A stretch of DNA of 35,202 bases from Methylobacterium sp. Leaf117 (GTDB lineage: Bacteria; Pseudomonadota; Alphaproteobacteria; Rhizobiales; Beijerinckiaceae): contig NZ_LMNL01000010.1 in NCBI RefSeq assembly GCF_001422985.1, positions 1-35,202 of the forward strand. Direction: 5' to 3'. Position numbers and translations under genes: made by a program. The notes beneath the pieces are model-generated. The model saw only the letters and a program-made list of their open reading frames with translations, was not told the DNA's origin and ran no database searches. Positions 24,402 through 32,466 of the stretch are shown here, in pieces. Each line of letters opens with the position of its first letter. The stretch's first letter is position 1.

Positions 24402-24963
24402 CCGGGTCCGGTCCGCGATCGGACGATCGGGACGGGCGGTGTTCGCTCCGTCCCTGTCCCGCCCGGGCATGTGGAACGGTCGGCGCCGCGTGCCTTGGCC
24501 GGCGCCGGACAGTCTTACGCCATGCCGTTCTGGTGTTATCCGGTGGCAATACGGGCGATCCCCGTGTGTATCCGTCTCGGCGAGGCGACCTGTCCTGATG
24601 GCGGCCGGACATGCCGCGATGGACGTGAGCAACGGCATCGACGCCGGACCTTGGGCGTCGGACCCGTGTCCTGACCGTTCCTGATCTCGAGTCCGCCAGC
24701 CTCGCGCGGATGAAGCAGCGCTTGGCGCTTCGACAAGTCTTGATCCGAACGACTGCGTTTTATCGGGCTCCAGCGCCGCGCAGAATTGGAGAGATCCGGC
24801 GCTATACGTAGTTTCCGGACGGGGGGAACGCCCCCGCATCACCCATATGGTGTATGACGCCGCCCCGCTGGCTCGGGACAAGGTGTGAATCCCTCAGATC
24901 GGGAGGATTTGGCAACCGTCTTTCGCGAGATGGCGTTGCAGGCGGTGCGGAGGACCAGGGATC
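24402..24963. other. Intergenic region without a recognised gene
   Basis: The 562 bases show no frame with convincing composition. Two short hairpins are visible: GGGACGG/CCGTCCC (24429-24454), probably ending the DUF882 transcript, and CGGGGG/CCCCCG (24820-24836). An eight-base palindrome CCATATGG lies near 24844. No RNA gene is recognised. Confidence 0.4.
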
Positions 24964-25125
24964 GTGATGTTTTCGATCAGCGCGACGTGCCTGCTGGCGG
25001 GGATCGTCCTCGCGCTGGTCGCGCAAAGTTACCCGCGCCGCCGGGTCGCCCTCGAATGGGCCGGCGGCACGCTCCTGATCGCGGGGCTGGGGCTGCTCGG
25101 CGCCGGTCTGCGCCTGTTCCGCTGA
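24964..25125 (+). CDS. Small two-helix membrane protein
   Basis: A 53-residue frame begins at GTG 24964 (ATG 24967 is the next codon), with GCGGAGGA ending nine bases upstream. It reads VMFSISATCLLAGIVLALVA, then a positively charged loop (QSYPRRRVALEW), then GGTLLIAGLGLLGAGLRLF, ending in Arg. Two hydrophobic helices joined by a basic loop form a hairpin with both ends outside the cytoplasm by the positive-inside rule. There is no family match I can name. Length, ribosome site and clean amphipathic layout support a real gene. It converges on gapR with ten bases between the stops. Confidence 0.55.
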   Translation: MMFSISATCLLAGIVLALVAQSYPRRRVALEWAGGTLLIAGLGLLGAGLRLFR

Positions 25126-25135
25126 CGGTCCCGGC

Positions 25136-25402
25136 TCAGACCATCCCGAGCGCCTGCATGTACAGCTCCAGGATCGCCTCTTCCTCCTGGCGCTCGGCAT
25201 GGTCCTTCTTGCGCAGGGAGATGATCTTGCGCAGGGCCTTGGTGTCGAAGCCGGTGCCCTTGGCCTCGGCGTAGACGTCCTTGATATCGGAGGCGAGGCC
25301 GGCCTTCTCCTCCTCGAGGCGCTCGATGCGCTCGATGAAGCTCTTCAGCTGGTCGGCGGCGACGGAGGAGGCGTCGACGGCGGGTGCGGCGGATGCGGCC
25401 AT
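25136..25402 (-). CDS. gapR: GapR nucleoid-associated protein (DUF2312)
   Basis: The 88-residue protein contains [20 protein letters not shown], then [43 protein letters not shown] and [10 protein letters not shown]. This is the complete DUF2312/UPF0335 signature. In Caulobacter, GapR binds overtwisted DNA ahead of replication and transcription forks as a tetramer and is essential for normal chromosome replication. Basic residues K and R in the middle helix line the DNA channel in that model. The N-terminal 15 residues are an Ala-rich disordered tail. It is a single gene on the minus strand, 81 bases downstream of the DUF1244 gene's left end, part of a conserved alphaproteobacterial gene neighbourhood. 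Confidence 0.95.
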   Translation of the reverse strand: MAASAAPAVDASSVAADQLKSFIERIERLEEEKAGLASDIKDVYAEAKGTGFDTKALRKIISLRKKDHAERQEEEAILELYMQALGMV

Positions 25403-25483
25403 GGTGGTTTCAAGTCCCTGACATGCGAGGCGCGGTGCGGGGCGCCGGAACCGCCTCGATAAGCCGTCAAGCTTACCGGGACC

Positions 25484-25792
25484 TTAGTGCGGCTCGGCCG
25501 CCGCCTTGGCGAAGGCCGCCTGTTGCTCCGGGGACGCGTCCGACTGGTACAGCCGCTTCCACTCGGCGAACGGCATGCCGTAGACCGCCTCCCGGCTCTC
25601 GTCCTTGCTCATCGGCAGGTCCTTGGCCTCGGCCGCGTCCTTGAGCCAGTTCGACAGGCAGTTGCGGCAGAACCCGGCCATGTTCATCAGGTCGATGTTC
25701 TGCACGTCGGTCCGGGCCTGCAGATGGGCCACGAGGCGCCGGAACACGGCGGCCTCGAGTTCGGTGCGGGTGGCGGCGTCGATCTCGGTCAT
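25484..25792 (-). CDS. DUF1244 family protein
   Basis: The 102-residue protein matches DUF1244 throughout: VFRRLVAHLQARTDVQNIDL, MNMAGFCRNCLSNWLKDAAE, MSKDESREAVYGMPFAEWKR. The CRNC pair in 'GFCRNCL' is the conserved feature and may bind metal or be redox active. Homologues include SMc04008 of Sinorhizobium; the biochemical role is unknown. It lies between gapR and the N-formylglutamate amidohydrolase gene on the same strand, as in other Rhizobiales. ATG 25792 is 51 bases downstream of the preceding gene's stop. Confidence 0.93.
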   Translation of the reverse strand: MTEIDAATRTELEAAVFRRLVAHLQARTDVQNIDLMNMAGFCRNCLSNWLKDAAEAKDLPMSKDESREAVYGMPFAEWKRLYQSDASPEQQAAFAKAAAEPH

Positions 25793-25843
25793 GGTGCGGT
25801 GTCTCCGTTTGTCGGCTTGAGGTCGGGCGGCCCGGCCCCGCCG

Positions 25844-26590
25844 TCAAGCGGCGATCGGCAGCATCGGCCGGAGCAGGCGCGCGAAGCGGGACGCCCATTC
25901 GGCCTGTCCCGCCTCGCCGACGATGAGATCCTGGCGGATCTCCACCAGGGCGTTCGGCAGCCCGCGCGCCATGGCGTGACGGTCGATGGTGTCGCCGGGC
26001 AGGCCGCCGCCATAGGGCTCGTTGTCGCCCACCGTCAGCCCCGCCGGATCGGCGCGCAGGCCCGCGATCAGGGGCGCGCTCATGCGGTCGTCCCGGTCCC
26101 ACAGGATGCCGACCTCCCAGGGCCGGGGCACGCCGCGCCAATAGGGCGTGAAGCTGTGGATGGTGACGATGGCCGGGCGCCTGCCGGTGGCCTCGGCCTC
26201 GGCGATGCCGGCGTCGATCGCTTCGTCGAAGGGCGCGTAGAAGCGCCGGATGCGCTCGGCCTTGCCGTCCTCGTCGATGCGGGCATTGCCCGGCACCACC
26301 GCCCCGTCGGAGAGGCGCATCACCAGGGTCGGGTCGGCCCGGCCCCGGTTCGGATCGATGATCAGGCGCGAGAACCGGGTCAGGATCGCCGGCACGCCGA
26401 GATCCGCCGCCAGCCGGCGCGTCACTGCGGCGGCGCCGATGTCGTAGGCGATGTGGCGGGCGAATTCGTGCTCCGGCACCCCGAGCTGGTCGAGGTCGGC
26501 CGGAACGTGGTTGGAGGCATGGTCGCAGATCAGGAGCAGGCCCCGGGCGGGATCGCCCGGGATGGTCTCGACGGGATGCGGTGGCTGCAT
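25844..26590 (-). CDS. N-formylglutamate amidohydrolase family
   Basis: The 248-residue protein has the family's opening LLLICDHASNHVPADLDQLG, then HIAYDIGAAAVTRRLA, TRFSRLIIDPNRG, and IVTIHSFTPYWRG. It ends with NEPYGGG, RHAMARGLPNALVEIRQDLI. These are the conserved metal- and substrate-binding blocks of the HutG-like (FGase) family, which hydrolyse N-formyl-L-glutamate to formate and glutamate. No histidine-degradation genes are nearby, so the true substrate may differ. The frame runs 87 codons further upstream, but homology and ATG 26590 set the start. It reads away from the glycerate kinase gene. Confidence 0.9.
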   Translation of the reverse strand: MQPPHPVETIPGDPARGLLLICDHASNHVPADLDQLGVPEHEFARHIAYDIGAAAVTRRLAADLGVPAILTRFSRLIIDPNRGRADPTLVMRLSDGAVVPGNARIDEDGKAERIRRFYAPFDEAIDAGIAEAEATGRRPAIVTIHSFTPYWRGVPRPWEVGILWDRDDRMSAPLIAGLRADPAGLTVGDNEPYGGGLPGDTIDRHAMARGLPNALVEIRQDLIVGEAGQAEWASRFARLLRPMLPIAA

Positions 26591-26868
26591 GGGAAGGCAG
26601 GGTCCGGTTGAGCGCGGGCGGCGGCGTTGGAACGAACGGCACCGGTTTCGCCGGCAGGAAGCAAGGCCCCGGCCGCATCGCGGGGGATGCGCCGTCACGC
26701 ACGGCTTACCCGTCATGCGTGGCTTGCCGAGGCGGCGAGCGTCGGGCACAGCACGTATCGCGGATCGCGCCGCGACGGCAACAATCCGGCACCATGCCGG
26801 GGGCACAACAATCCGGAGGACAACCACCGGGCCGCCTTCGCGATCGACCACCGGAATACGGAAACGCC

Positions 26869-28200
26869 ATGACCGACTCCAACTCGACCGACTCCAACTC
26901 GACCGACTCCAATTCGACCGAGACCGCCCGCGCCCTGCTCCTGCATTGCCTCGACGAGGCGATCGCCGCCGCCCACCCGGCGCGCTGCCTCGTGCCGCAC
27001 CTGCCGGCGCCCGGCCAGGGCCGCCTCATCATCCTGGGTGCCGGCAAGGCCGGCGGCAGCATGGCGGCCGTCGCGAGCCGGTTCTACCGGGAGGAGCACG
27101 GCGTCGATCCGAGCCGCATCGTCGGCCTCGCGGTCGCCCGCCACGGCTACGGCGAGGAGGCGCCGATGATTCGCATGGTCGAAGCCGGACACCCGGTGCC
27201 GGACCAGGCCGGCATCGACGCCACCATCGACACCCTGAAGATCGCCGCCGACGCGGGGCCGGACGACGACGTGCTGGTGCTGCTCTCGGGCGGCGGCTCG
27301 GCCAACTGGATCGCCCCGGCCGGCGACCTGACGCTCACCGAGAAGCAGGCCATCACCAAGGCCCTGCTGCGCTCGGGCGCGCCGATCAACGAGATCAATT
27401 GCGTGCGCAAGCACCTGTCGCGGATCAAGGGCGGCCGGCTCGCCATGATGGCGCGCAACGCCCGCTCGATCCTGACGCTCGCCGTCTCCGACGTGCCGCA
27501 CGACGACCCGGCGGTGATCGCCTCCGGCCCGACCGTACCCGACCCGTCCACTCTGGCCGATGCCCGCGCGATCTGCGAGCGGCGCGGCATCCCCCTGCCG
27601 GAGACCGCCAAGGCGCTCCTCAACGATCCCGCCAACGAGACACCGAAGGCCGGCGACCCCGCCTTCGCCCGGGCCGAGTACCGCATCATCGCCCGGCCGA
27701 TCGACGCCCTGGAGGCCGCGGCGGCTGCCGCGTCCGCGGCCGGCTACGAGCCGGTGATGCTCGGACCCGACGTCGAGGGCGAGGCCCGCGAGGTCGCGGC
27801 CGAGCACGCCGGCATGGCCCGCGAGATGGCGGCGGCCGGGCGCAAGGTCGCCATCATCTCGGGCGGCGAGCTGACGGTCACGATCAAGGGCGAAGGCCAT
27901 GGCGGCCCGAACCAGGAATACGCCCTGGCGCTCGCCCTGGCGCTCGACGGCGCCCCCGGCATCCTCGGCATCGCCGCCGACACCGACGGCACCGATGGCG
28001 GCCGTGGCGAGGCGACCGATCCGGCCGGCGGCCTGGTCGACCCGACCACGCTGGCCCGCGCCCGCGCCGCCGGGCTCGATCCCGCCGCGATGCTGGCCGA
28101 CAACGATTCGACGAAGTTCTTCGCCACCATCGGCGACCTCGTTCAGCCGGGTCCGACACGCACCAATGTCAACGATTGCCGCATCATCCTCGTTGGCTAG
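26869..28200 (+). CDS. gckA: Glycerate kinase, MOFRL type
   Basis: The 443-residue cytoplasmic kinase belongs to the GckA/TtuD family, which makes 2-phosphoglycerate from D-glycerate. Visible blocks are IILGAGKAGGSMAAVASRFY (about 50-69), VLLSGGGSANWIAPAG (about 138-155), NCVRKHLSRIKGGRLA, AVSDVPHDDPAVIASGPTVP, and the MOFRL-domain end ISGGELTVTIKGEGHGGPNQ and GIAADTDGTDGGRGEATDPAG. ATG 26869 leads into a threefold repeat of TDSNS before the folded domain, an unusual N-terminal addition. In methylotrophs this enzyme serves the serine cycle. It is a single gene here, followed about 90 bases later by the DUF1036 frame. Confidence 0.92.
   Translation: MTDSNSTDSNSTDSNSTETARALLLHCLDEAIAAAHPARCLVPHLPAPGQGRLIILGAGKAGGSMAAVASRFYREEHGVDPSRIVGLAVARHGYGEEAPMIRMVEAGHPVPDQAGIDATIDTLKIAADAGPDDDVLVLLSGGGSANWIAPAGDLTLTEKQAITKALLRSGAPINEINCVRKHLSRIKGGRLAMMARNARSILTLAVSDVPHDDPAVIASGPTVPDPSTLADARAICERRGIPLPETAKALLNDPANETPKAGDPAFARAEYRIIARPIDALEAAAAAASAAGYEPVMLGPDVEGEAREVAAEHAGMAREMAAAGRKVAIISGGELTVTIKGEGHGGPNQEYALALALALDGAPGILGIAADTDGTDGGRGEATDPAGGLVDPTTLARARAAGLDPAAMLADNDSTKFFATIGDLVQPGPTRTNVNDCRIILVG
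26872..26916 (+). repeat. Three 15-bp tandem repeats in the glycerate kinase 5' end
   Basis: ACCGACTCCAACTCG occurs three times in a row (26872-26886, 26887-26901, 26902-26916, the last with one C-to-T change) and encodes (TDSNS)3. Repeat number could vary by slippage without shifting the frame. Each unit holds a GANTC site (GACTC). Confidence 0.85.
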
Positions 28201-28288
28201 GTGCGCCGGCGGGCGGTCCCGGGTCTTCGATGGGTCCACGGTCACCTCGGGTCCCCTCTCCTGGACGGAAACGGGCAGGGTGAGGCGT

Positions 28289-28876
28289 ATGGATTCTCCG
28301 GACACGACCCACGCCTCACCCCAGCCCTCTCCTTCCAGGAGAGGGAGCGGCGTCGCGGCGTCGTCCGGCGGGGTCCTGCCCTGGGTTGCCGCGCTTCGGG
28401 CTGGAAACGGCGACCAACGCGGCGGACAGCTGGCCCGGCTCGCCCGCGCGGTCGCTGGCACGGTCGCCGTCACGTGCCTTGCGGCGATCCTCGTGCCGGT
28501 GCCGGCCCGCGCCGACCTGCGCATGTGCAACCAGACCGCCAGCAAGGTCGGGATCGCGCTCGGCTACCGCGACCCGCAGGGCTGGGTGACGGAGGGCTGG
28601 TGGGACGTCGCGCCCAAGGTCTGCGAGACGCTTGTGAAGGGAGCCCTCGCGGCGCGGTTCTACTACGTCTACGCGGTCGACTACACGCGCGGCGGCGAGT
28701 GGAGCGGCCGCTCGCTGATGTGCACCAAGGACCGTGAGTTCACGATCCGCGGCGTCGAGGATTGTCTCGCCCGGGGTCTCGACCGCAACGGCTTCTACGA
28801 GGTCGACACCGGCGAGCAGAAAAGCTGGACCATCCAGCTCACCGACCCCAACCAGCCGGTGACGCCGACGCCGTGA
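28289..28876 (+). CDS. DUF1036 secreted protein
   Basis: The open frame encodes 195 residues. The conserved DUF1036 domain starts at about residue 75 with ADLRMCNQTASKVGIALGYR. It continues with GWVTEGWWDVAPKVCETLVK, FYYVYAVDYTRGGEWSGRSL, and MCTKDREFTIRGVEDCLARG. Four conserved cysteines suggest disulfides and export. A secretory signal precedes it (LARAVAGTVAVTCLAAILVP, then VPARA). The first 40 or so residues are not DUF1036: they are read from a REP-like palindrome, and no ATG, GTG or TTG start lies between that element and the signal. ATG 28289 is therefore the only visible start, giving an odd long leader. The neighbourhood matches other Rhizobiales, where DUF1036 precedes pyruvate kinase. 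Confidence 0.85.
   Translation: MDSPDTTHASPQPSPSRRGSGVAASSGGVLPWVAALRAGNGDQRGGQLARLARAVAGTVAVTCLAAILVPVPARADLRMCNQTASKVGIALGYRDPQGWVTEGWWDVAPKVCETLVKGALAARFYYVYAVDYTRGGEWSGRSLMCTKDREFTIRGVEDCLARGLDRNGFYEVDTGEQKSWTIQLTDPNQPVTPTP
28310..28355. repeat. REP-like palindromic element inside a coding 5' end
   Basis: CCCTCTCCT (28325-28333) and AGGAGAGGG (28337-28345) form a perfect 9-bp stem with a TCC loop, within CCTCACCCCAGCCCTCTCC. This resembles the dispersed 'CCTCACCC...CCCTCTCC..GGAGAGGG' intergenic repeats common in proteobacterial genomes. It lies inside the first codons of the DUF1036 frame. Confidence 0.6.
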
Positions 28877-29060
28877 CAGGCGGCCAAAGCCCGTGTCGGG
28901 ACGGCGAGCCCCCGGAGCGGACGTCGCGGCTCGGGCCACCTGCGCCCTCCTGGTGGCGATGAGGCCACGTCCGGCCCCACCCTGTCAGGTTCGGCCGGGC
29001 CGGGGGATCGTTCTCACCGGCTCGCGGGCCGGCTCAGGGCTCGCGCGCCATGGTTCGCCC

Positions 29061-29801
29061 TCAGGCTGTCGCCCGCTTCTCGACGACGGTCGTGTTGACG
29101 GTGTCGGCGGGCTCATACAGCCACCGGGCCATGGCGCCGGCCGCGATCGCGCCTGCGATCGGCGCGAGCCAGAACAGCCACAACTGCATCACGGCCTCGC
29201 CGCCCGCGAACAGCGCGGGTCCGGTGCTGCGAGCCGGGTTGACCGAGGTGTTGGTCACCGGGATTGAAATCAGGTGGATGAGGACGAGAGCAAACCCGAT
29301 GGGGATGCCGGCAAAGCCAGTGGCGGCGCCCTTCGAGGTCGTGCCGACGATGATGAAGAGGAAGAAGAACGTCGTCAGGAATTCGATGATCAGGCAGGCC
29401 GCGAGACCGTACTTGCCGGGGCTGAGATCACCGTAGCCGTTCGACGCGAACCCGTTCGGGACCCAGCCGGCCTTGCCCGACGCGATCACGTAGAGGACGC
29501 CGGCCGCGACGACGGCGCCGATCACCTGGGCGATGATATAGGGCAGCACGTGCCGGTTCGCGCAGCGGTGGGCCGACCAGAGTCCGAGGGTCACGGCCGG
29601 GTTGAAGTGCCCGCCCGAGATGTGCCCGACCGCATAGGCCATGGTCAGCACGGTGAGGCCGAAGGCGAAGGCCACCCCGAGGAAGCCGATGCCGAGTTCC
29701 GGAAAAGCAGCCGACAGAACGGCGGCGCCACAGCCGCCGAAGGTGAGCCAGAAGGTGCCGAAGAACTCGGCGGTCGCGCGCCGCATGGTATCGTAATCCA
29801 T
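29061..29801 (-). CDS. aqpZ: Aquaporin Z
   Basis: The 246-residue inner-membrane water channel has both Asn-Pro-Ala boxes: [11 protein letters not shown] (NPA at about 67-69) and [17 protein letters not shown] (NPA at about 188-190, filter Arg191). Six membrane helices plus two half-helices are evident, e.g. [33 protein letters not shown] and [17 protein letters not shown]. The short ARSTGPA motif and length mark AqpZ rather than a glycerol facilitator. ATG 29801 has AAAGG seven bases upstream. It interrupts the usual DUF1036-pyk neighbourhood on the opposite strand. Confidence 0.96.
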   Translation of the reverse strand: MDYDTMRRATAEFFGTFWLTFGGCGAAVLSAAFPELGIGFLGVAFAFGLTVLTMAYAVGHISGGHFNPAVTLGLWSAHRCANRHVLPYIIAQVIGAVVAAGVLYVIASGKAGWVPNGFASNGYGDLSPGKYGLAACLIIEFLTTFFFLFIIVGTTSKGAATGFAGIPIGFALVLIHLISIPVTNTSVNPARSTGPALFAGGEAVMQLWLFWLAPIAGAIAAGAMARWLYEPADTVNTTVVEKRATA

Positions 29802-30970
29802 CCTGAAACCTTTCGCTGCAAGAGTCCGCGAAGTGCTCGCGATCGGTCAGGACTGAAGATTTCAGTCGGCAAAGCGCGAGTTCGAGTTATCGACGACGGC
29901 ATCGGCCGAAACGCCTTGCGCGAAGGTTGCATGTGCCCGTTGAGGTGGCAATTGTCGCTGCTGTGAATATTTTGGCAGCCGATCGCTGCCGTGCCTGATT
30001 ATTGGGCTGATATGCTCGAAGGATCATGAGCAAAGCGCCGCATTCAAAATCCACTGGTCATTCTGAGCCGAATTCATAGCTCCGCCGACGCGGCGTGGCT
30101 TTCGTAAAAAGCCGGCGGGTCTGGGCCACGCCGATACTGGGACGGACGAGGCCGAAACGATGCCGAATCTTGCAGCCGTGCGGTGGATGTCGGGACCTGA
30201 AGTCCGATACCATCCCGGTCCGTTCCGGCAAGACCGCGCGTCGAAGTCCTCGTTTCCGCAGTCCGGCTGTCGTGAATCCTGGCGCGGAGGGCCGCGCAGA
30301 ACGTCGAATGCCCATCCACAAAAACATTGACAATATTCCTATTTCGTGCTTTCCTGCCGCCACTCGCCTCCCCCCGACGGGAGGCCCTTCGGCGGACCGG
30401 GTCGAGGGGTTTGGGAGGACGAGACGGCGCCCGCGCCGATGGCCCGGTTTCGCCATCGCCCCGGGCAGCGCCGCGCGACGCAGGGTGTCTCGGCGCGGGT
30501 TGGGCCTCTTCAGGCCGGACCCGCAAACCTGGGGCACCTCCAGACAACGGACGACCCGCCCACTACGAGGCGGGTACGGGGCCGTGGGCCATGATCAGCC
30601 GGCCGCCAGGGGCCGCCGCCTTCCAATAGGGGGCGACGGACCGTGGAGGAGGGCCGCCATAAGCCGAGTCGCCGACGCCGTAGAGGACGCCGTGACGTGA
30701 CAGGTTCGACCCTTCGGGGCCGCGCCCAGGGACGCCGGGAGACCGGCTTCGTTTTCCCTTCGTGGTTTCGCGGCGTCCCGCGTCTCCCGCGTCGGTGAAA
30801 CCCCGCGCCGGGATCGGCGGCGGGGCCGCGCGCGCATGCCGGCAGCGCATCGCGACCCCCTGGACGGGGGTCGGGGGCGGCCCGGCGTTCTTGACGCGCC
30901 GGCCCCATCGGTGCTTGTGGCCCTTCGCTCAACGCCGGTCGTCTGAAACCGGCGAGGCCTGATTTCGGGG
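29802..30970. other. Long intergenic region between aqpZ and pyk
   Basis: This is 1,169 bases with open frames on both strands, none with convincing protein composition (mostly Arg/Pro/Gly-rich shadows). Bases near 29940-30080 and 30300-30350 are relatively AT-rich. TTGACA at 30327-30332 is a possible -35 but has no good -10. Before pyk there are two interleaved inverted repeats (30729-30788) and a GC hairpin, CGACCCCC/GGGGGTCG (30853-30873). A leftward frame (30563-30850) contains HGVLYGVGDSAYGGPPPRSV, which I could not assign. The region may hold a gene remnant or an RNA, but nothing is recognised. Confidence 0.4.
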
Positions 30971-32419
30971 ATGGAGACCACAGTGAAACGCTCACGCCGC
31001 ACCAAGATCATCGCGACCCTGGGTCCCGCCTCCGATACGCCGGAGATGATCGAGAAGCTGTTTCGCGCCGGCGCGGACGTCTTCCGCCTCAACATGAGCC
31101 ATCTGCCCCGGGAAAAGCTGCCCGAGAAGATCGAGGTGATCCGCACGATCGAGCGGGAGTTGAAGCACCCGATTGCGATCCTGGTCGATCTCCAGGGACC
31201 GAAGCTGCGCGTGGCGGCCTTCGCCGAGGGTGCGGCGATGCTGGCGAACGGCGCCACCTTCGTGCTCGACAGCGACCCGACCCCCGGCGACGTGTCGCGG
31301 GTGTTCCTGCCCCATCCGGAGATCCTCTCCGCCCTGGAGCCGGGCCACGTGGTCATCATCGACGACGGCAAGCTGCGGCTGACCGTGACGGAGGTGTCCG
31401 AGGGCCGCGCCGTGACCCGCGTCGAGGTCGGCGGCCGGATCTCGAATCGCAAGGGCGTCTCTCTCCCCGACACCGTGATCCCGGTCGCCGCCATGACCGA
31501 GAAGGACCGCGGCGACCTCGAGGCCGGCCTCGCGGCGGGCGCCGACTGGATCGCCGTCTCGTTCGTGCAGCGCCCCGAGGACGTGGCCGAGGTGAAGAAG
31601 GTCGCGGCCGGCCGGGCGCTCATCATGGCCAAGATCGAGAAGCCGCAGGCCCTGACCCGGCTCGAGGAGATCATCGAGATCTCCGACGGCCTGATGGTGG
31701 CGCGCGGCGATCTCGGCGTCGAGATGCCCCTGGAGCAGGTGCCCGGCGTGCAGAAGCGCATCACCCGCGCCTCGCGCCGCATGGGCAAGCCGGTCGTGGT
31801 CGCGACCCAGATGCTCGAATCGATGATCACCGCCCCGGTGCCGACCCGCGCCGAGGTCTCGGACGTCGCCACCGCCGTCTACGAGGGAGCCGACGCGGTG
31901 ATGCTCTCGGCCGAGAGCGCATCGGGTTCGTTCCCCATCGAGGCGATCTCGATGATGAGCCGGATCGCCGAGCAGGTCGAGCGCGACGCCCTGTACTGGA
32001 CCATCCTGACGGCCCAGCGCTCGGAGCCCGACGCCACCGCCTCGGACGCGATCGCGGCGGCGGCGCACCAGATGGTCGACGCCCTCAACCTTACGGCGAT
32101 CATGGCCTGGACGCATTCCGGCTCGACCGCCCTGCGTCTCGCCCGCTCGCGGCCCAACGCGACGATCATCGCGCTGACCCCGAAGCGCGAGACGGCCCGG
32201 CGCCTCGCTTTGTGCTGGGGCACGCACCCGATCGTCACCAAGGACGCCAGCGACGTGGACGACATGGCGTTCCGCGCCGCCAAGTTCGCGGTGCGCGAAA
32301 ACTTCGCCGAGATCGGCGGCCGCATCATCGTGGTGGCGGGCGTGCCGTTCGGGACGCCGGGCGCCACCAATCTGGTGCGTATCGCCTTCGTGACCCGCGA
32401 GCACGCCGCCAAGGCGTGA
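30971..32419 (+). CDS. pyk: Pyruvate kinase
   Basis: The 482-residue enzyme converts phosphoenolpyruvate and ADP to pyruvate and ATP. Motifs include RRTKIIATLGPASD at the N-terminus, RLNMSH, VDLQGPKLRV (active-site region), and IMAKIEKPQAL, the signature with the catalytic Lys. Others are LMVARGDLGVEMPLEQVP and KPVVVATQMLESMITAPVPTRAEVSDVA, followed by a C-terminal allosteric domain (AIMAWTHSGSTALRLARSRP). ATG 30971 gives METTVKRSRR. GTG 30983 has GGAG seven bases upstream and is an equally good start. It is convergent with the alpha/beta hydrolase gene across a shared terminator. Confidence 0.97.
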   Translation: METTVKRSRRTKIIATLGPASDTPEMIEKLFRAGADVFRLNMSHLPREKLPEKIEVIRTIERELKHPIAILVDLQGPKLRVAAFAEGAAMLANGATFVLDSDPTPGDVSRVFLPHPEILSALEPGHVVIIDDGKLRLTVTEVSEGRAVTRVEVGGRISNRKGVSLPDTVIPVAAMTEKDRGDLEAGLAAGADWIAVSFVQRPEDVAEVKKVAAGRALIMAKIEKPQALTRLEEIIEISDGLMVARGDLGVEMPLEQVPGVQKRITRASRRMGKPVVVATQMLESMITAPVPTRAEVSDVATAVYEGADAVMLSAESASGSFPIEAISMMSRIAEQVERDALYWTILTAQRSEPDATASDAIAAAAHQMVDALNLTAIMAWTHSGSTALRLARSRPNATIIALTPKRETARRLALCWGTHPIVTKDASDVDDMAFRAAKFAVRENFAEIGGRIIVVAGVPFGTPGATNLVRIAFVTREHAAKA

Positions 32420-32430
32420 GGTTCATGACG

Positions 32431-32466
32431 GAGCCGCGCCGCCGGTTCGTTGCGGCGGCGCGGCTC
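32431..32466. terminator. Bidirectional terminator between pyk and the hydrolase gene
   Basis: A perfect 14-bp stem (GAGCCGCGCCGCCG / CGGCGGCGCGGCTC) with an 8-base loop starts 11 bases after the pyk stop. Its right arm overlaps the first bases of the hydrolase stop codon (32465-32467), so the hydrolase transcript folds right at its last codon. There is no T-run. Confidence 0.65.

Noticed and set aside
23274..24881. 535-codon leftward frame opposite the DUF882 gene
   Set aside because: Antisense of a real gene, extended by chance into non-coding DNA.
30327..30355. TTGACA promoter upstream of pyk
   Set aside because: No acceptable -10 at 16-18 bases, and it is more than 600 bases from pyk.
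30563..30850. Leftward frame with HGVLYGVGDSAYGGPPPRSV upstream of pyk
   Set aside because: Locally protein-like, but the first half is poor, no ribosome site is visible and I recognise no family. It is mentioned only as a possible remnant.
30595..32404. Long leftward frames opposite pyk
   Set aside because: Antisense shadows; the pyruvate kinase signatures are on the plus strand.
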